64,000 nt of DNA from Pseudomonadales bacterium (lineage in GTDB: Bacteria; Pseudomonadota; Gammaproteobacteria; Pseudomonadales; Pseudohongiellaceae). This document shows, one piece after another, positions 48,128-55,833 of the stretch (position 1 is the first letter of the stretch; every line of letters begins with the position of its first letter). The stretch lies in contig JAJDVS010000049.1 in the NCBI GenBank assembly GCA_022825945.1, forward strand, positions 1 through 64,000, read 5' to 3'. The translations under genes and the position numbers were made by a program. The notes below the pieces were generated by a model that was not told the origin of the DNA, ran no database searches, and saw only the letters and a list, made by a program, of their open reading frames with translations.

Positions 48128-49300
48128 ATGAATCATCTGAATCTGTTCCGCCCGCTCTTGCTCGGGCTGCTGTTTGCCTTGACGCTGCTGCCCGCAAGCG
48201 CCCAGGACATGGACGCTGCGGCAGTGGACTATGCCGATATCGACAACTGGCTTTGTCATCCGGATAACGAGTTGGACGTTTGCGCCCATGATCTGAGCGC
48301 CAGCATTGTCCATGCCGATGGTTCGGTGGAGGTTGAAGACTGGAGCGGGAATGCCGACCCGGCCATCGACTGTTTTTATGTCTATCCCACCACTTCACTC
48401 GATGAAGCGACTTATGCCGACCTCAGGCCCGGCCGCCATGAGGAAATCATCACCACTTTCACCCAGTTTGCGCGTTTTCAGTCGGTGTGCCGAACGTTCG
48501 CGCCGATCTACCGGCAGATCACAATCGCCGGCCTGATGGCCAATGCCGGCAATCTCGCCGGAAACGAGCAGCCCAACTATCGGGATGTGGCCGGCGCCTT
48601 CGATTACTACCTGGAAAATCACAACGAGGGCCGCGGCTTTGTGCTCGTCGGTCATTCCCAGGGCACCGGTCTGCTGGCGGAACTGATTCGCAACGAGATC
48701 GACGGCACGCCACTGCGGGAGCGGCTGGTTTCGGCGGTTCTCGCCGGATTCTCGGTGCTTGTGCCCAGGGGCGAAGTCGCCGGAGGCAGCTTTGACCATG
48801 TGCCGCTATGCGAGTCCGCCGATCAGGTCGGCTGCGTCATCAGCTACGCCAGTTACCGTGAAGACGTGCCGCCGGGCGGCGAAGGCCTCTACCTGTTCGG
48901 GCGCGCGCCGGACGCCGAATCCGAAGTGGCCTGTTTCAACCCCGCCAATCCAGGCGGCGAAGGCGAACTCGACGCCTACATGTCCAACATCGGCGAGATA
49001 TTCCAGGGAGTCGGCCCCATGCCGATGTGGAGCGCCGCCGCGCCTGAAATCACCACGCCATTCGTCAAGCTGCCTGGTCTGCTCAGCGCCAGTTGCGTCA
49101 AGGAAGACGACTTCCACTACCTGGAAATCAGCATCAATGCCGACCCCGCCGACCCCCGCACCGATGAAATTCGCGGCGACGTGCTGACGGAAGGACGGGT
49201 CGCGCCTTCCTGGGGCCTGCATCTCATCGACATGACCCTGGCCATGGGCGATCTGGTGGATATTGTGGGCCGCCAGGCGGAGGCCTACCTGGCAAGGTAG
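48128..49300 (+). CDS. DUF3089 alpha/beta hydrolase, secreted
   Basis: 390 residues. The signal peptide (about 1-22, cleaving near A-S-A-Q) predicts export. The DUF3089 core carries D-C-F-Y-V-Y-P-T-T near residue 80 and the nucleophile elbow G-H-S-Q-G near residue 179. A pair of V-A-C-F-N and S-A-S-C cysteines lies further on. Members are esterase/lipase-like hydrolases of unknown substrate. The start ATG at 48128 begins the signal peptide; a GTG at 48044 adds an unconserved tail. Confidence 0.85.
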   Translation: MNHLNLFRPLLLGLLFALTLLPASAQDMDAAAVDYADIDNWLCHPDNELDVCAHDLSASIVHADGSVEVEDWSGNADPAIDCFYVYPTTSLDEATYADLRPGRHEEIITTFTQFARFQSVCRTFAPIYRQITIAGLMANAGNLAGNEQPNYRDVAGAFDYYLENHNEGRGFVLVGHSQGTGLLAELIRNEIDGTPLRERLVSAVLAGFSVLVPRGEVAGGSFDHVPLCESADQVGCVISYASYREDVPPGGEGLYLFGRAPDAESEVACFNPANPGGEGELDAYMSNIGEIFQGVGPMPMWSAAAPEITTPFVKLPGLLSASCVKEDDFHYLEISINADPADPRTDEIRGDVLTEGRVAPSWGLHLIDMTLAMGDLVDIVGRQAEAYLAR

Positions 49301-49320
49301 GGGCGACGGCAGGCTCCGAA

Positions 49321-50778
49321 TCAATCGACCTGCAGGAGCTTCAGGGTATTGGTTCCGCCCTGGACATCCTGCAGGTCGCCTTTGGAGAGAATGACCACAT
49401 CGCCTTTGGCGATGGCGCCGGATTGCGCCAGAAATTCCACCACCGCATCGTTGATGAGAGCGTAGTCGAGGTTTCCCGTTTCCAGCAGGCGGGGGTGTAC
49501 GCCCCGGTACAGCGCGGTTCTCGACAAGGTTCGGGAATTGTTGCCAAGCGCGTAGATCGGCAGCCGCGAGCGGCTTCGCGACATCAGCCTGGGCGTATTG
49601 CCGGAAGAGGTCAGACAGGCCACGGCGCGCACTTCGGCGAGACGCTCGGCCGCGGTCATTGCCGCCAGGGCAATCGCTTCATCGATGGCGTCGCAGTCAT
49701 GAGCGAGGCTGGTCTGGGGCGCCGCGAAAGGCGTCGATTCGGCGCCCCGGATTACCCGGGCCATGGCTTCGACGGTTTCCACGGGATATTTGCCGGTTGC
49801 GGTTTCCGCCGACAGCATCACCGCATCGGTGCCGTCGAGCACCGCATTGGACACATCCATGATTTCCGCCCGGGTGGGGTGTGCATTGTGCACCATGGAT
49901 TCCATCATCTGGGTTGCGGTGATCACGCAGCGGTTCAATTCCCGTGAGCGCCGGATAATGTGCTTTTGCATGCCCATCAGGGCCGCTTCGCCGATCTCGA
50001 TGGCGAGATCGCCCCGGGCCACCATTACCGCGTCGCTGGCGCGGATGATGGCGTCCATATTGGCGTCGGAGGCGACAGCTTCAGCCTTTTCGATCTTGGC
50101 GACAAGGGCGCAGGATGCGCCCCGCTCCCGAACGAGCTTGCGGGCCCTGCCGAGATCGTCGGCGGAACTCGTGAAGGAAATGGCGAGATAGTCCACTCCC
50201 TGATCGCAGGCGAATTCCAGATCCCTGATATCCTGCTCGGTGGGTGTCGGCGCCGACAGTCCGCCGCCGCGCAGATTGATCCCCTTGCCGGCTCGCAACT
50301 CACCGCCCGCGGTAACCACGCAGTTCACCCGAGCCCTGTCGATGCCGGTGACTTCAAGCTCGAGCGATTCGTCGCCCAGAACCAGAAAATTCCCGGTCTT
50401 GACTTGTTCGGCAAGCGCCGTGAAGCGGGTGGAGATTTCCCGCTCATTGCCATCGTTTTCCGGGATAGCCGGGTCGATAGAAAACTTCGCCCCGGGCGCG
50501 AGTGAAATGGGCGTCTTGCAGGCGAAACCGCCAATGCGGATCTTGGGTCCCTGAAGGTCGGCGAGAATGGCGACATGGCGGCCGGTTCTGCCGGCAGCCG
50601 CTCGCACTTCCCGGATTCTCGCGGCGTGTTCGGCGTGCACGCCGTAGGAAAAATTGAGCCGGAAGACATCGACGCCGGCCAGTATCAATGGTTCTATCCG
50701 CGGATCGCTGGCAGGCCCTAGAGTCGCCACGATCTTGGTTGCGCGGAGCGCGGAGCGCTTGTTCTCCTCAGGTTTCAC
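49321..50778 (-). CDS. pyk: Pyruvate kinase
   Basis: About 485 residues from GTG 50778 (CAGGA seven bases upstream). It makes pyruvate and ATP from PEP. T-K-I-V-A-T-L-G-P-A-S near residue 13, A-D-L-Q-G-P-K-I-R-I-G near 70, the active site A-K-I-E-K-A-E-A near 230, and A-T-Q-M-M-E-S-M with N-A-V-L-D-G-T-D-A-V-M-L-S-A-E-T are all present. In-frame ATGs at 50895 and 50958 would add 39-60 residues overlapping a dispersed repeat sequence, so the shorter start is preferred but not certain. Confidence 0.93.
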   Translation of the reverse strand: MKPEENKRSALRATKIVATLGPASDPRIEPLILAGVDVFRLNFSYGVHAEHAARIREVRAAAGRTGRHVAILADLQGPKIRIGGFACKTPISLAPGAKFSIDPAIPENDGNEREISTRFTALAEQVKTGNFLVLGDESLELEVTGIDRARVNCVVTAGGELRAGKGINLRGGGLSAPTPTEQDIRDLEFACDQGVDYLAISFTSSADDLGRARKLVRERGASCALVAKIEKAEAVASDANMDAIIRASDAVMVARGDLAIEIGEAALMGMQKHIIRRSRELNRCVITATQMMESMVHNAHPTRAEIMDVSNAVLDGTDAVMLSAETATGKYPVETVEAMARVIRGAESTPFAAPQTSLAHDCDAIDEAIALAAMTAAERLAEVRAVACLTSSGNTPRLMSRSRSRLPIYALGNNSRTLSRTALYRGVHPRLLETGNLDYALINDAVVEFLAQSGAIAKGDVVILSKGDLQDVQGGTNTLKLLQVD

Positions 50779-51020
50779 CGATAGTTCCTGCACCGTTGCC
50801 ACCGGAATCCGGGAAGTTTCCAGGGGCGCGCATGATACCAGCAGAGCCCGCCGGATTTCCTGTGGCGCAGGCGCCTTCCCGTCAATCCGCGACATTGCTT
50901 CGCCTTGCCGGGAATAATGGAAAGTCGCAGTTGCGAAAGCCGTAGTCGCGAATGGCATTGCAATCAGGATGATGCTATTTTGTCCGCATCAATCCGGTTC
51001 ACTCTGACGGACATCAGCAC

Positions 51021-51509
51021 ATGACTACCTATTACACCCGCATGGACAGCCCCATCGGCAGCTTGTTACTCGCAGGAGATGGAAAACGCTTGCACATGCT
51101 GCGATTTCCAGAGGGTAGGCGTCCCCAGGAAATCAAACCGGGCTGGGTCGAGGATTCCGGGAAATTCAAAGAGGAAATCAATCAGTTGCATGCCTATTTC
51201 GCCGGGGAATCAAAACAGTTCGACCTGTCTCTGGCGCCGCAAGGCACCGAGTTTCAGCGCAAGGTCTGGTCCGCCCTGCAATCCATTCCCTACGGCGAAA
51301 CCCGCAGCTACGGCGAACTTGCCAGCCAGGTCGGCAACGGCAGGGCCTCCAGGGCCGTGGGCGCCGCCAATGGCCAGAACCCCATCCCCGTCATAATCCC
51401 CTGCCATCGCGTCATCGGCAGCGACGGCAGCCTCACCGGTTTCGGCGGCGGCCTCGAAACCAAACAGCAACTGCTTGCGCTGGAACAAAACCATTCGGCC
51501 GCCTCTTGA
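51021..51509 (+). CDS. ogt: Methylated-DNA--protein-cysteine methyltransferase
   Basis: 162 residues, typical of Ogt. The acceptor Cys is in I-P-C-H-R-V near residue 131, with Y-G-E-T-R-S-Y-G-E-L and R-A-V-G-A-A-N-G-Q-N-P-I DNA-binding/active-site motifs before it and G-F-G-G-G-L-E after. It removes alkyl groups from O6-guanine by suicide transfer. Confidence 0.96.
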   Translation: MTTYYTRMDSPIGSLLLAGDGKRLHMLRFPEGRRPQEIKPGWVEDSGKFKEEINQLHAYFAGESKQFDLSLAPQGTEFQRKVWSALQSIPYGETRSYGELASQVGNGRASRAVGAANGQNPIPVIIPCHRVIGSDGSLTGFGGGLETKQQLLALEQNHSAAS

Positions 51510-51581
51510 AAACAGGAATGGAGTTGCCTTGAACAGGCCCCAATAAAGCAGATGCCGTAACCTTGAGATTCCAATTCCACA

Positions 51582-51743
51582 CACAACTTCCAGCAATTCT
51601 CATTATGGCGCTCCGGGAGCCTGCGCCGCAGGCTCCCAGGCTTCATGTCATTCTGCGCGAAGCGAAGCGTAGTCGCGGAATCTCCCGCAGTGGTCACGCG
51701 ATAAGCGCACCCATTGCCATAATGCGAATTGCCGCGCAACTTC
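51582..51743. mobile_element. MITE-like element, copy F, with nested palindrome
   Basis: Terminal repeats are at 51593-51609 (GCAATTCTCATTATGGC) and 51716-51732 (16 of 17 matching when inverted). Imperfect flanking repeats CACAACTTC (51582-51590) and CGCAACTTC (51735-51743) are present. At 51615-51637 a perfect 23-base palindrome (11-1-11, GGGAGCCTGCG C CGCAGGCTCCC) is inserted relative to copies A and G. Confidence 0.75.
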
Positions 51744-51751
51744 AGCATTTT

Positions 51752-51780
51752 TTGGCGAGCCCTTGCCGGAAGAGTAGAAT
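51752..51780 (+). promoter_or_regulatory. xdhC promoter
   Basis: TTGGCG (51752-51757), a 17-base spacer and TAGAAT (51775-51780). The predicted start site is only about three bases before the xdhC ATG at 51790. The promoter begins nine bases after the MITE-like copy F ends. Confidence 0.55.
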
Positions 51781-51789
51781 CGCCCGGTC

Positions 51790-52782
51790 ATGCTAAGCAG
51801 TCAGCAAAACATCATCTCCCGGGTTGCGGTCTGGCTTGGCGGGGACAAGCCGGTCTGGCTCGCCACGATACTCAAGACCTGGGGTTCCTCGCCGCGTCCG
51901 GTGGGCTCCATGCTCGCCTGTACCCTGGACGGGGAACTGGCGGGCTCGATTTCCGGCGGCTGCGTCGAAGAGGATTTTCTCGAACAACTCCAGAACGGCA
52001 GCCTGAAGGCGCAGTACGAAGCCGAGGGCAAGCCTTTCCGCATCGTGTATGGCGTCAGCGTCGAGGAGCAGGCGCGGCTCAAGCTGCCCTGCGGCGGCCA
52101 GTTGCATGTCCTGCTTGAGTATCTCGATGCGGACCACGGCAACCGGGAAGTTTTCTCCCGGCTCGCGGCGGACCTCGATGCCCATCAGAAGGTCAGCCGG
52201 GTGGTGGACCTGCAAAGCGGCGGGGTCAGCGCCCGCCCCGGCAGCAACGAGGTTGCGCTGCAGATGGACGAGAAGCGCATGGTGCACAGCCTCAGCCCCA
52301 TGTATCGGCTGCTGCTGCTCGGCGCAGGCGATGTGGCGCGCTATGTTGCCGAAATGGCCCTGGCCCTGGAATACGACGTGACCCTGTGTGACCCGCGGCC
52401 CCGGTATCTCGACAACTGGCATGTGGATGGGGTGGAGACCACCTCGCGTCTGCCCGATGATGTGGTGCGGGAAAAATTCAGCAACGGTTATAGCGGCATC
52501 ATCGCCCTGGCCCATGATCCCCGGGTGGATGACATGGCCCTGATGGAGGCGCTGAAGACCAATGCCTTCTATGTGGGCGCCATGGGCTCGGACCGCACTT
52601 CGGCGGCGCGCCGGGAGCGCCTGCCGGAACTGGGCCTCTCAGAGGAGGAAATCAGCCGCCTGCACGCGCCCATCGGCTTCCGGATTCATTCCAGGACGCC
52701 GGCGGAGATCGCCATTTCCATCATGGCCGAAGTCACCGCCGTGCGTCATTCTCCGAAGTCCGCCTCCCGGGCGGACGGCTGA
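51790..52782 (+). CDS. xdhC: XdhC/CoxI family molybdoenzyme maturation factor
   Basis: 330 residues. The N-terminal XdhC/CoxI domain has the T-W-G-S-S-P-R-P-x-G-S-M and S-I-S-G-G-C-V-E motifs near residues 29-60. The C-terminal Rossmann-like XdhC_C domain begins near 175 (L-L-L-L-G-A-G-D-V-A-R) and includes F-Y-V-G-A-M-G-S-D-R-T and P-I-G-F-x-I. XdhC binds and sulfurates molybdenum cofactor for xanthine dehydrogenase-type enzymes. No molybdoenzyme gene is nearby, so its partner is elsewhere. It is convergent with the next gene. Confidence 0.88.
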   Translation: MLSSQQNIISRVAVWLGGDKPVWLATILKTWGSSPRPVGSMLACTLDGELAGSISGGCVEEDFLEQLQNGSLKAQYEAEGKPFRIVYGVSVEEQARLKLPCGGQLHVLLEYLDADHGNREVFSRLAADLDAHQKVSRVVDLQSGGVSARPGSNEVALQMDEKRMVHSLSPMYRLLLLGAGDVARYVAEMALALEYDVTLCDPRPRYLDNWHVDGVETTSRLPDDVVREKFSNGYSGIIALAHDPRVDDMALMEALKTNAFYVGAMGSDRTSAARRERLPELGLSEEEISRLHAPIGFRIHSRTPAEIAISIMAEVTAVRHSPKSASRADG

Positions 52783-52805
52783 AGGTCGGACGAACTTTCT
52801 CTCGT

Positions 52806-53951
52806 TCAGGCCAGCACTTTCCGGAACACATCCATCGCCACCGCCATTTCCTCCCGGCTGCCGAGTGAAATGCGGCAGTGGGATTGTTCCAGCGGCGGAA
52901 AATCCCGGCCCACCAGCACATTGTGTTCGAGGCAGGCCGAGCGGAATTGTGCCGCTGGCATGCGCAGGTTGACGAAAATGTGGTTGGTGTTGGAGTCGGG
53001 CGCCTCGTAGCCGAGATCGCGGAAGAAGCCAACAACCTCCGCCCGGATTTCGGCGTTTTCCCGGATTTCCCAGGCCATGTGCTCCTCGTCCTGGAGGGCG
53101 GTCAGCGCGGCGACGGCGCCGAGCATGTTGACGTCGCCCATGCCCCAGGCATCGCGAATCCTGCGCAGGGTTTTCGGCTGCCCCAGGGCAAAGCCGATCC
53201 GCATGCCGGCCAGGCCGTGGGCCTTGGAGAAGGAGCGGGTGATGAAGACGTTTTCGTATTCCAGCGCCAGAGGCAGCGCGGTTTCCATGGCGCCTTCCGC
53301 GGCATAGTAGATGTAGGCTTCATCGATGTGGATAAAGGTATCGGGATTCTCGTCCATTACCCGGCGCACGAAGGCTTCCACCGCCGCGGGGCCATGCACC
53401 GTGCCGGTGGGGTTGTTCGGATTGCAGAAATAGAGCATTCCGGCGTCTTCGGCATTGGCGGCAAGCTGGTCGAGATCGATGCCGAGGTCGCGGCCAAGGG
53501 GCAATTCCACGATGCCGGCGCCGATGGTGCGCGCGGTGGCCAGACTCGTGGAATAGGTGGGCATGGGAGTCACCAGGCCTTTTTCCGCATTGCAGAAGGC
53601 GCGCACCGCGCCTTGCAGCAGCGGCGTTGAGCCAGTGGCGAGCTGAACATTGCTCCGTTCGACGCCGTAATGGTCGGCAAGCCCCTGCTCGAGTTCATTC
53701 ACATGGTCCGGCGCGTAGCCCCGGCCGACGCGCTTGCTGGTGTGGGCGCGAATGGCGTCCATGGTTTTCGGGCCGGGGCCGCGCGCGCTTTCATTCTGGT
53801 TCAACTGGATGATGCCGTTGTCATACATGCCCGCCGAATGGTCGGCCCGGGTCTGGGCATGGGTCTTGCGGCCAAGCAGGGCGGGGCCCGACAGCGCGCC
53901 CACGGCGGCGCCGATGGCAATGGTTCCAAATCCACGTCGTGTCGTTTTCAT
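52806..53951 (-). CDS. Tat-exported HisC-like PLP aminotransferase
   Basis: 381 residues. The N-terminus M-K-T-T-R-R-G-F-G followed by an Ala/Gly-rich hydrophobic segment (to about residue 33, A-Q-T) is a twin-arginine signal. The rest is a fold-type-I aminotransferase resembling histidinol-phosphate aminotransferase: L-N-x-N-E, N-P-N-N-P-T-G near residue 176, D-E-A-Y near 213, and the PLP Lys in R-S-F-S-K near 238. Export after folding with PLP bound is implied. GGGAGG lies five bases before the ATG. It is probably not the cytosolic histidine-pathway enzyme; substrate unknown. Confidence 0.85.
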   Translation of the reverse strand: MKTTRRGFGTIAIGAAVGALSGPALLGRKTHAQTRADHSAGMYDNGIIQLNQNESARGPGPKTMDAIRAHTSKRVGRGYAPDHVNELEQGLADHYGVERSNVQLATGSTPLLQGAVRAFCNAEKGLVTPMPTYSTSLATARTIGAGIVELPLGRDLGIDLDQLAANAEDAGMLYFCNPNNPTGTVHGPAAVEAFVRRVMDENPDTFIHIDEAYIYYAAEGAMETALPLALEYENVFITRSFSKAHGLAGMRIGFALGQPKTLRRIRDAWGMGDVNMLGAVAALTALQDEEHMAWEIRENAEIRAEVVGFFRDLGYEAPDSNTNHIFVNLRMPAAQFRSACLEHNVLVGRDFPPLEQSHCRISLGSREEMAVAMDVFRKVLA

Positions 53952-54049
53952 TCATTCCTCCCGGGGCCCGGTCAGGGGCTGTCTGGTGAGTTCAGGTGGC
54001 TGCAAGGTCCGCATCATAACCCCGGGGCAAAATCCCGCCAAGCCATTTC

Positions 54050-54223
54050 CCGCCAATCCAGCAATTCTCATTATGGCGCTCCAACCTTCATGTCATTCTG
54101 CGCGAAGCGAAGCGTAGTCGCAGAATCTCCTGCAGTAGCCACCCAATGAGATCCTGCGACTGCGCGCAGGATGACTGATGCGAGCGCGCCCATTGCCAAA
54201 ATGAGAATTGCCGCCGCCAATCC
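54050..54223. mobile_element. MITE-like element, copy G (complete) with 10-bp direct repeats
   Basis: Terminal inverted repeats are at 54061-54077 (GCAATTCTCATTATGGC) and 54195-54211 (16 of 17 matching). The 10-base string CCGCCAATCC occurs at 54050-54059 and 54214-54223. The interior has two palindromic halves (ATTCTGCGCG...CGCAGAAT and ATCCTGCG...CGCAGGAT). At 151 bp it is the reference copy of the family. Confidence 0.8.
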
Positions 54224-54236
54224 GGTCGATGGGTTA

Positions 54237-54265
54237 TTGATTTACACTGGCGCCTGATTTATAAG
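54237..54265 (+). promoter_or_regulatory. Promoter of the MalY/PatB-like gene
   Basis: TTGATT (54237-54242), a 17-base spacer and TATAAG (54260-54265), 35 bases before the ATG at 54301. The ribosome site is GAGGGGAGA. Confidence 0.75.
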
Positions 54266-54300
54266 GATTCACGGCGAACAGCAAACCCGAGGGGAGACCC

Positions 54301-55656
54301 ATGAGCTACAAATACAAGATTGACCGTCGCGCTTTTATGAAACAGGCCGGCATTGCCGCGGTCGCGGGTTCAGTGGCCGGCGCAGGCAGCCTCAGGGCCC
54401 AGCAGGGCGTTCCCCGCGGCGCCTCTGCCGCAGACTATGACTTTGACGAAATCTATGATCGCATCGGCACCGATTGCAGCAAGTGGGATGGCCAGATCGA
54501 GCGCTGGGGCGAGCAACTGAAAATCCCCATGGGGGTCGCCGACATGGATTTTCGGGTAGCGCCCTGTATCACGGAAGCCTTGCGGGAGCGAATTTCGCAC
54601 GAGGTTTACGGCTATATGGAGACGCCGGATTCCTACCACGATTCGATCGTCAACTGGAACGAACGCCGCTATGGCACGGTGCTTGAGCGCGGCATGCTGC
54701 TCGATTCCCCCGCGCTGCTGCCGGGCCTGCTCGCCGCGCTGCGGGCTTTCAATCCTCCCGGCGCCAGGGTGGTCATGCAGACTCCGGGCTACAACGGCTT
54801 TTTCTCAACCATCCGCAAGGGCTTCGTGATCGAGGAAAACCGCCTGCGGGAAGTGAACGGCGTGTACGAAATGGATTTCGACGATCTCGACCGCAAGCTG
54901 GCCCAGGACGACGTGCATACTTTCATTCTCTGCAATCCGCACAATCCCATGGGCAATTGCTGGGACCGCGCCACCCTCACCGAACTCGGCGAGCTTTGCA
55001 ACCGGCACAATGTCATCGTGCTCGCGGACGAAATTCACTGCGACTTCGTCAATGAAGGCCGGGAATACGTGCCCTACGCCAATCTCGCCGATGAACTCGT
55101 CATGAACAGCGTGACTTTCAAGTCCGCCAGCAAGTCCTTCAATCTCGCCGCCTTCAAGGATGCCTATCTCTTTTCCCACAATCCGGAGCTGATGTCCCGC
55201 ATCCGCGCCGTGGGCGACAATGCCACGATCAACTCCCTCGGCATCATCGCCTCCCAGGCCGCCCTGGAAGAGGGCGGCGACTGGCTCGACGCGGTGCGGG
55301 CCTACCTGTCCGACAATGCAAGGTATGCGTCGAACTTCATCAATGAGCGGGTTCCCCACATCAGCGCCAACGAGCCCGAAGGGACTTATCTGTCCTGGCT
55401 CAACGTGGAGCCCCTGATCGAGCGTCTCGGCGCCGTGGAAACCGCCGCCGCCGAGACTGCGGCGCAAAGCCCGGATGCCGACGAAATCACGCCGGAAGCC
55501 ATCGTCGAGCGCTATTTCGTAGAAAACGCCGGCGTCAAGATCAATCCAGGCTCATCGTACTGGGGCCCCGGCCATATGCGGATGAACCTCGGCCTGGCCC
55601 GCCCCCTCCTCGAAGAAGCCCTGGGCCGAATCGAGCAAGCCGCCCTGCAAGCCTGA
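54301..55656 (+). CDS. Tat-exported MalY/PatB-like PLP enzyme
   Basis: 451 residues. A twin-arginine signal (D-R-R-A-F-M-K, then Ala/Gly-rich to about residue 35, R-A-Q-Q) is followed by a MalY/PatB-type C-S lyase or aminotransferase. M-G-V-A-D-M-D-F lies near residue 79, N-P-H-N-P-M-G near 216, D-E-I-H near 245 and the PLP Lys in S-A-S-K-S-F near 279. A short Ala/Glu-rich insertion sits near 385-400. MalY/PatB enzymes cleave cystathionine or related thioethers; the exported location is unusual. Confidence 0.86.
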   Translation: MSYKYKIDRRAFMKQAGIAAVAGSVAGAGSLRAQQGVPRGASAADYDFDEIYDRIGTDCSKWDGQIERWGEQLKIPMGVADMDFRVAPCITEALRERISHEVYGYMETPDSYHDSIVNWNERRYGTVLERGMLLDSPALLPGLLAALRAFNPPGARVVMQTPGYNGFFSTIRKGFVIEENRLREVNGVYEMDFDDLDRKLAQDDVHTFILCNPHNPMGNCWDRATLTELGELCNRHNVIVLADEIHCDFVNEGREYVPYANLADELVMNSVTFKSASKSFNLAAFKDAYLFSHNPELMSRIRAVGDNATINSLGIIASQAALEEGGDWLDAVRAYLSDNARYASNFINERVPHISANEPEGTYLSWLNVEPLIERLGAVETAAAETAAQSPDADEITPEAIVERYFVENAGVKINPGSSYWGPGHMRMNLGLARPLLEEALGRIEQAALQA

Positions 55657-55833
55657 TCCGTTCGCCAGGAGCCTGCGCCGCAGACGACTGGGCCACCAGC
55701 ATGCAAAACTCCGTTTTGGCGGGGTTTTGCCGTTTGCGGATTCGTCAAGCCGCGGCGGATTGAGTCGGTTCTGGAAGTGGGCAATGCCTTCGCGGGCATA
55801 AATATCCCGTTTGGCGCCCTGGTCCTTGCGCCT

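Larger units (their letters stand above)
53952..54300. other. Divergent region between the two Tat-PLP genes
   Basis: 349 bases holding MITE-like copy G and the promoter of the downstream gene. The leftmost 50 bases carry the ribosome site of the reverse gene. No other open frame is convincing. Confidence 0.7.
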
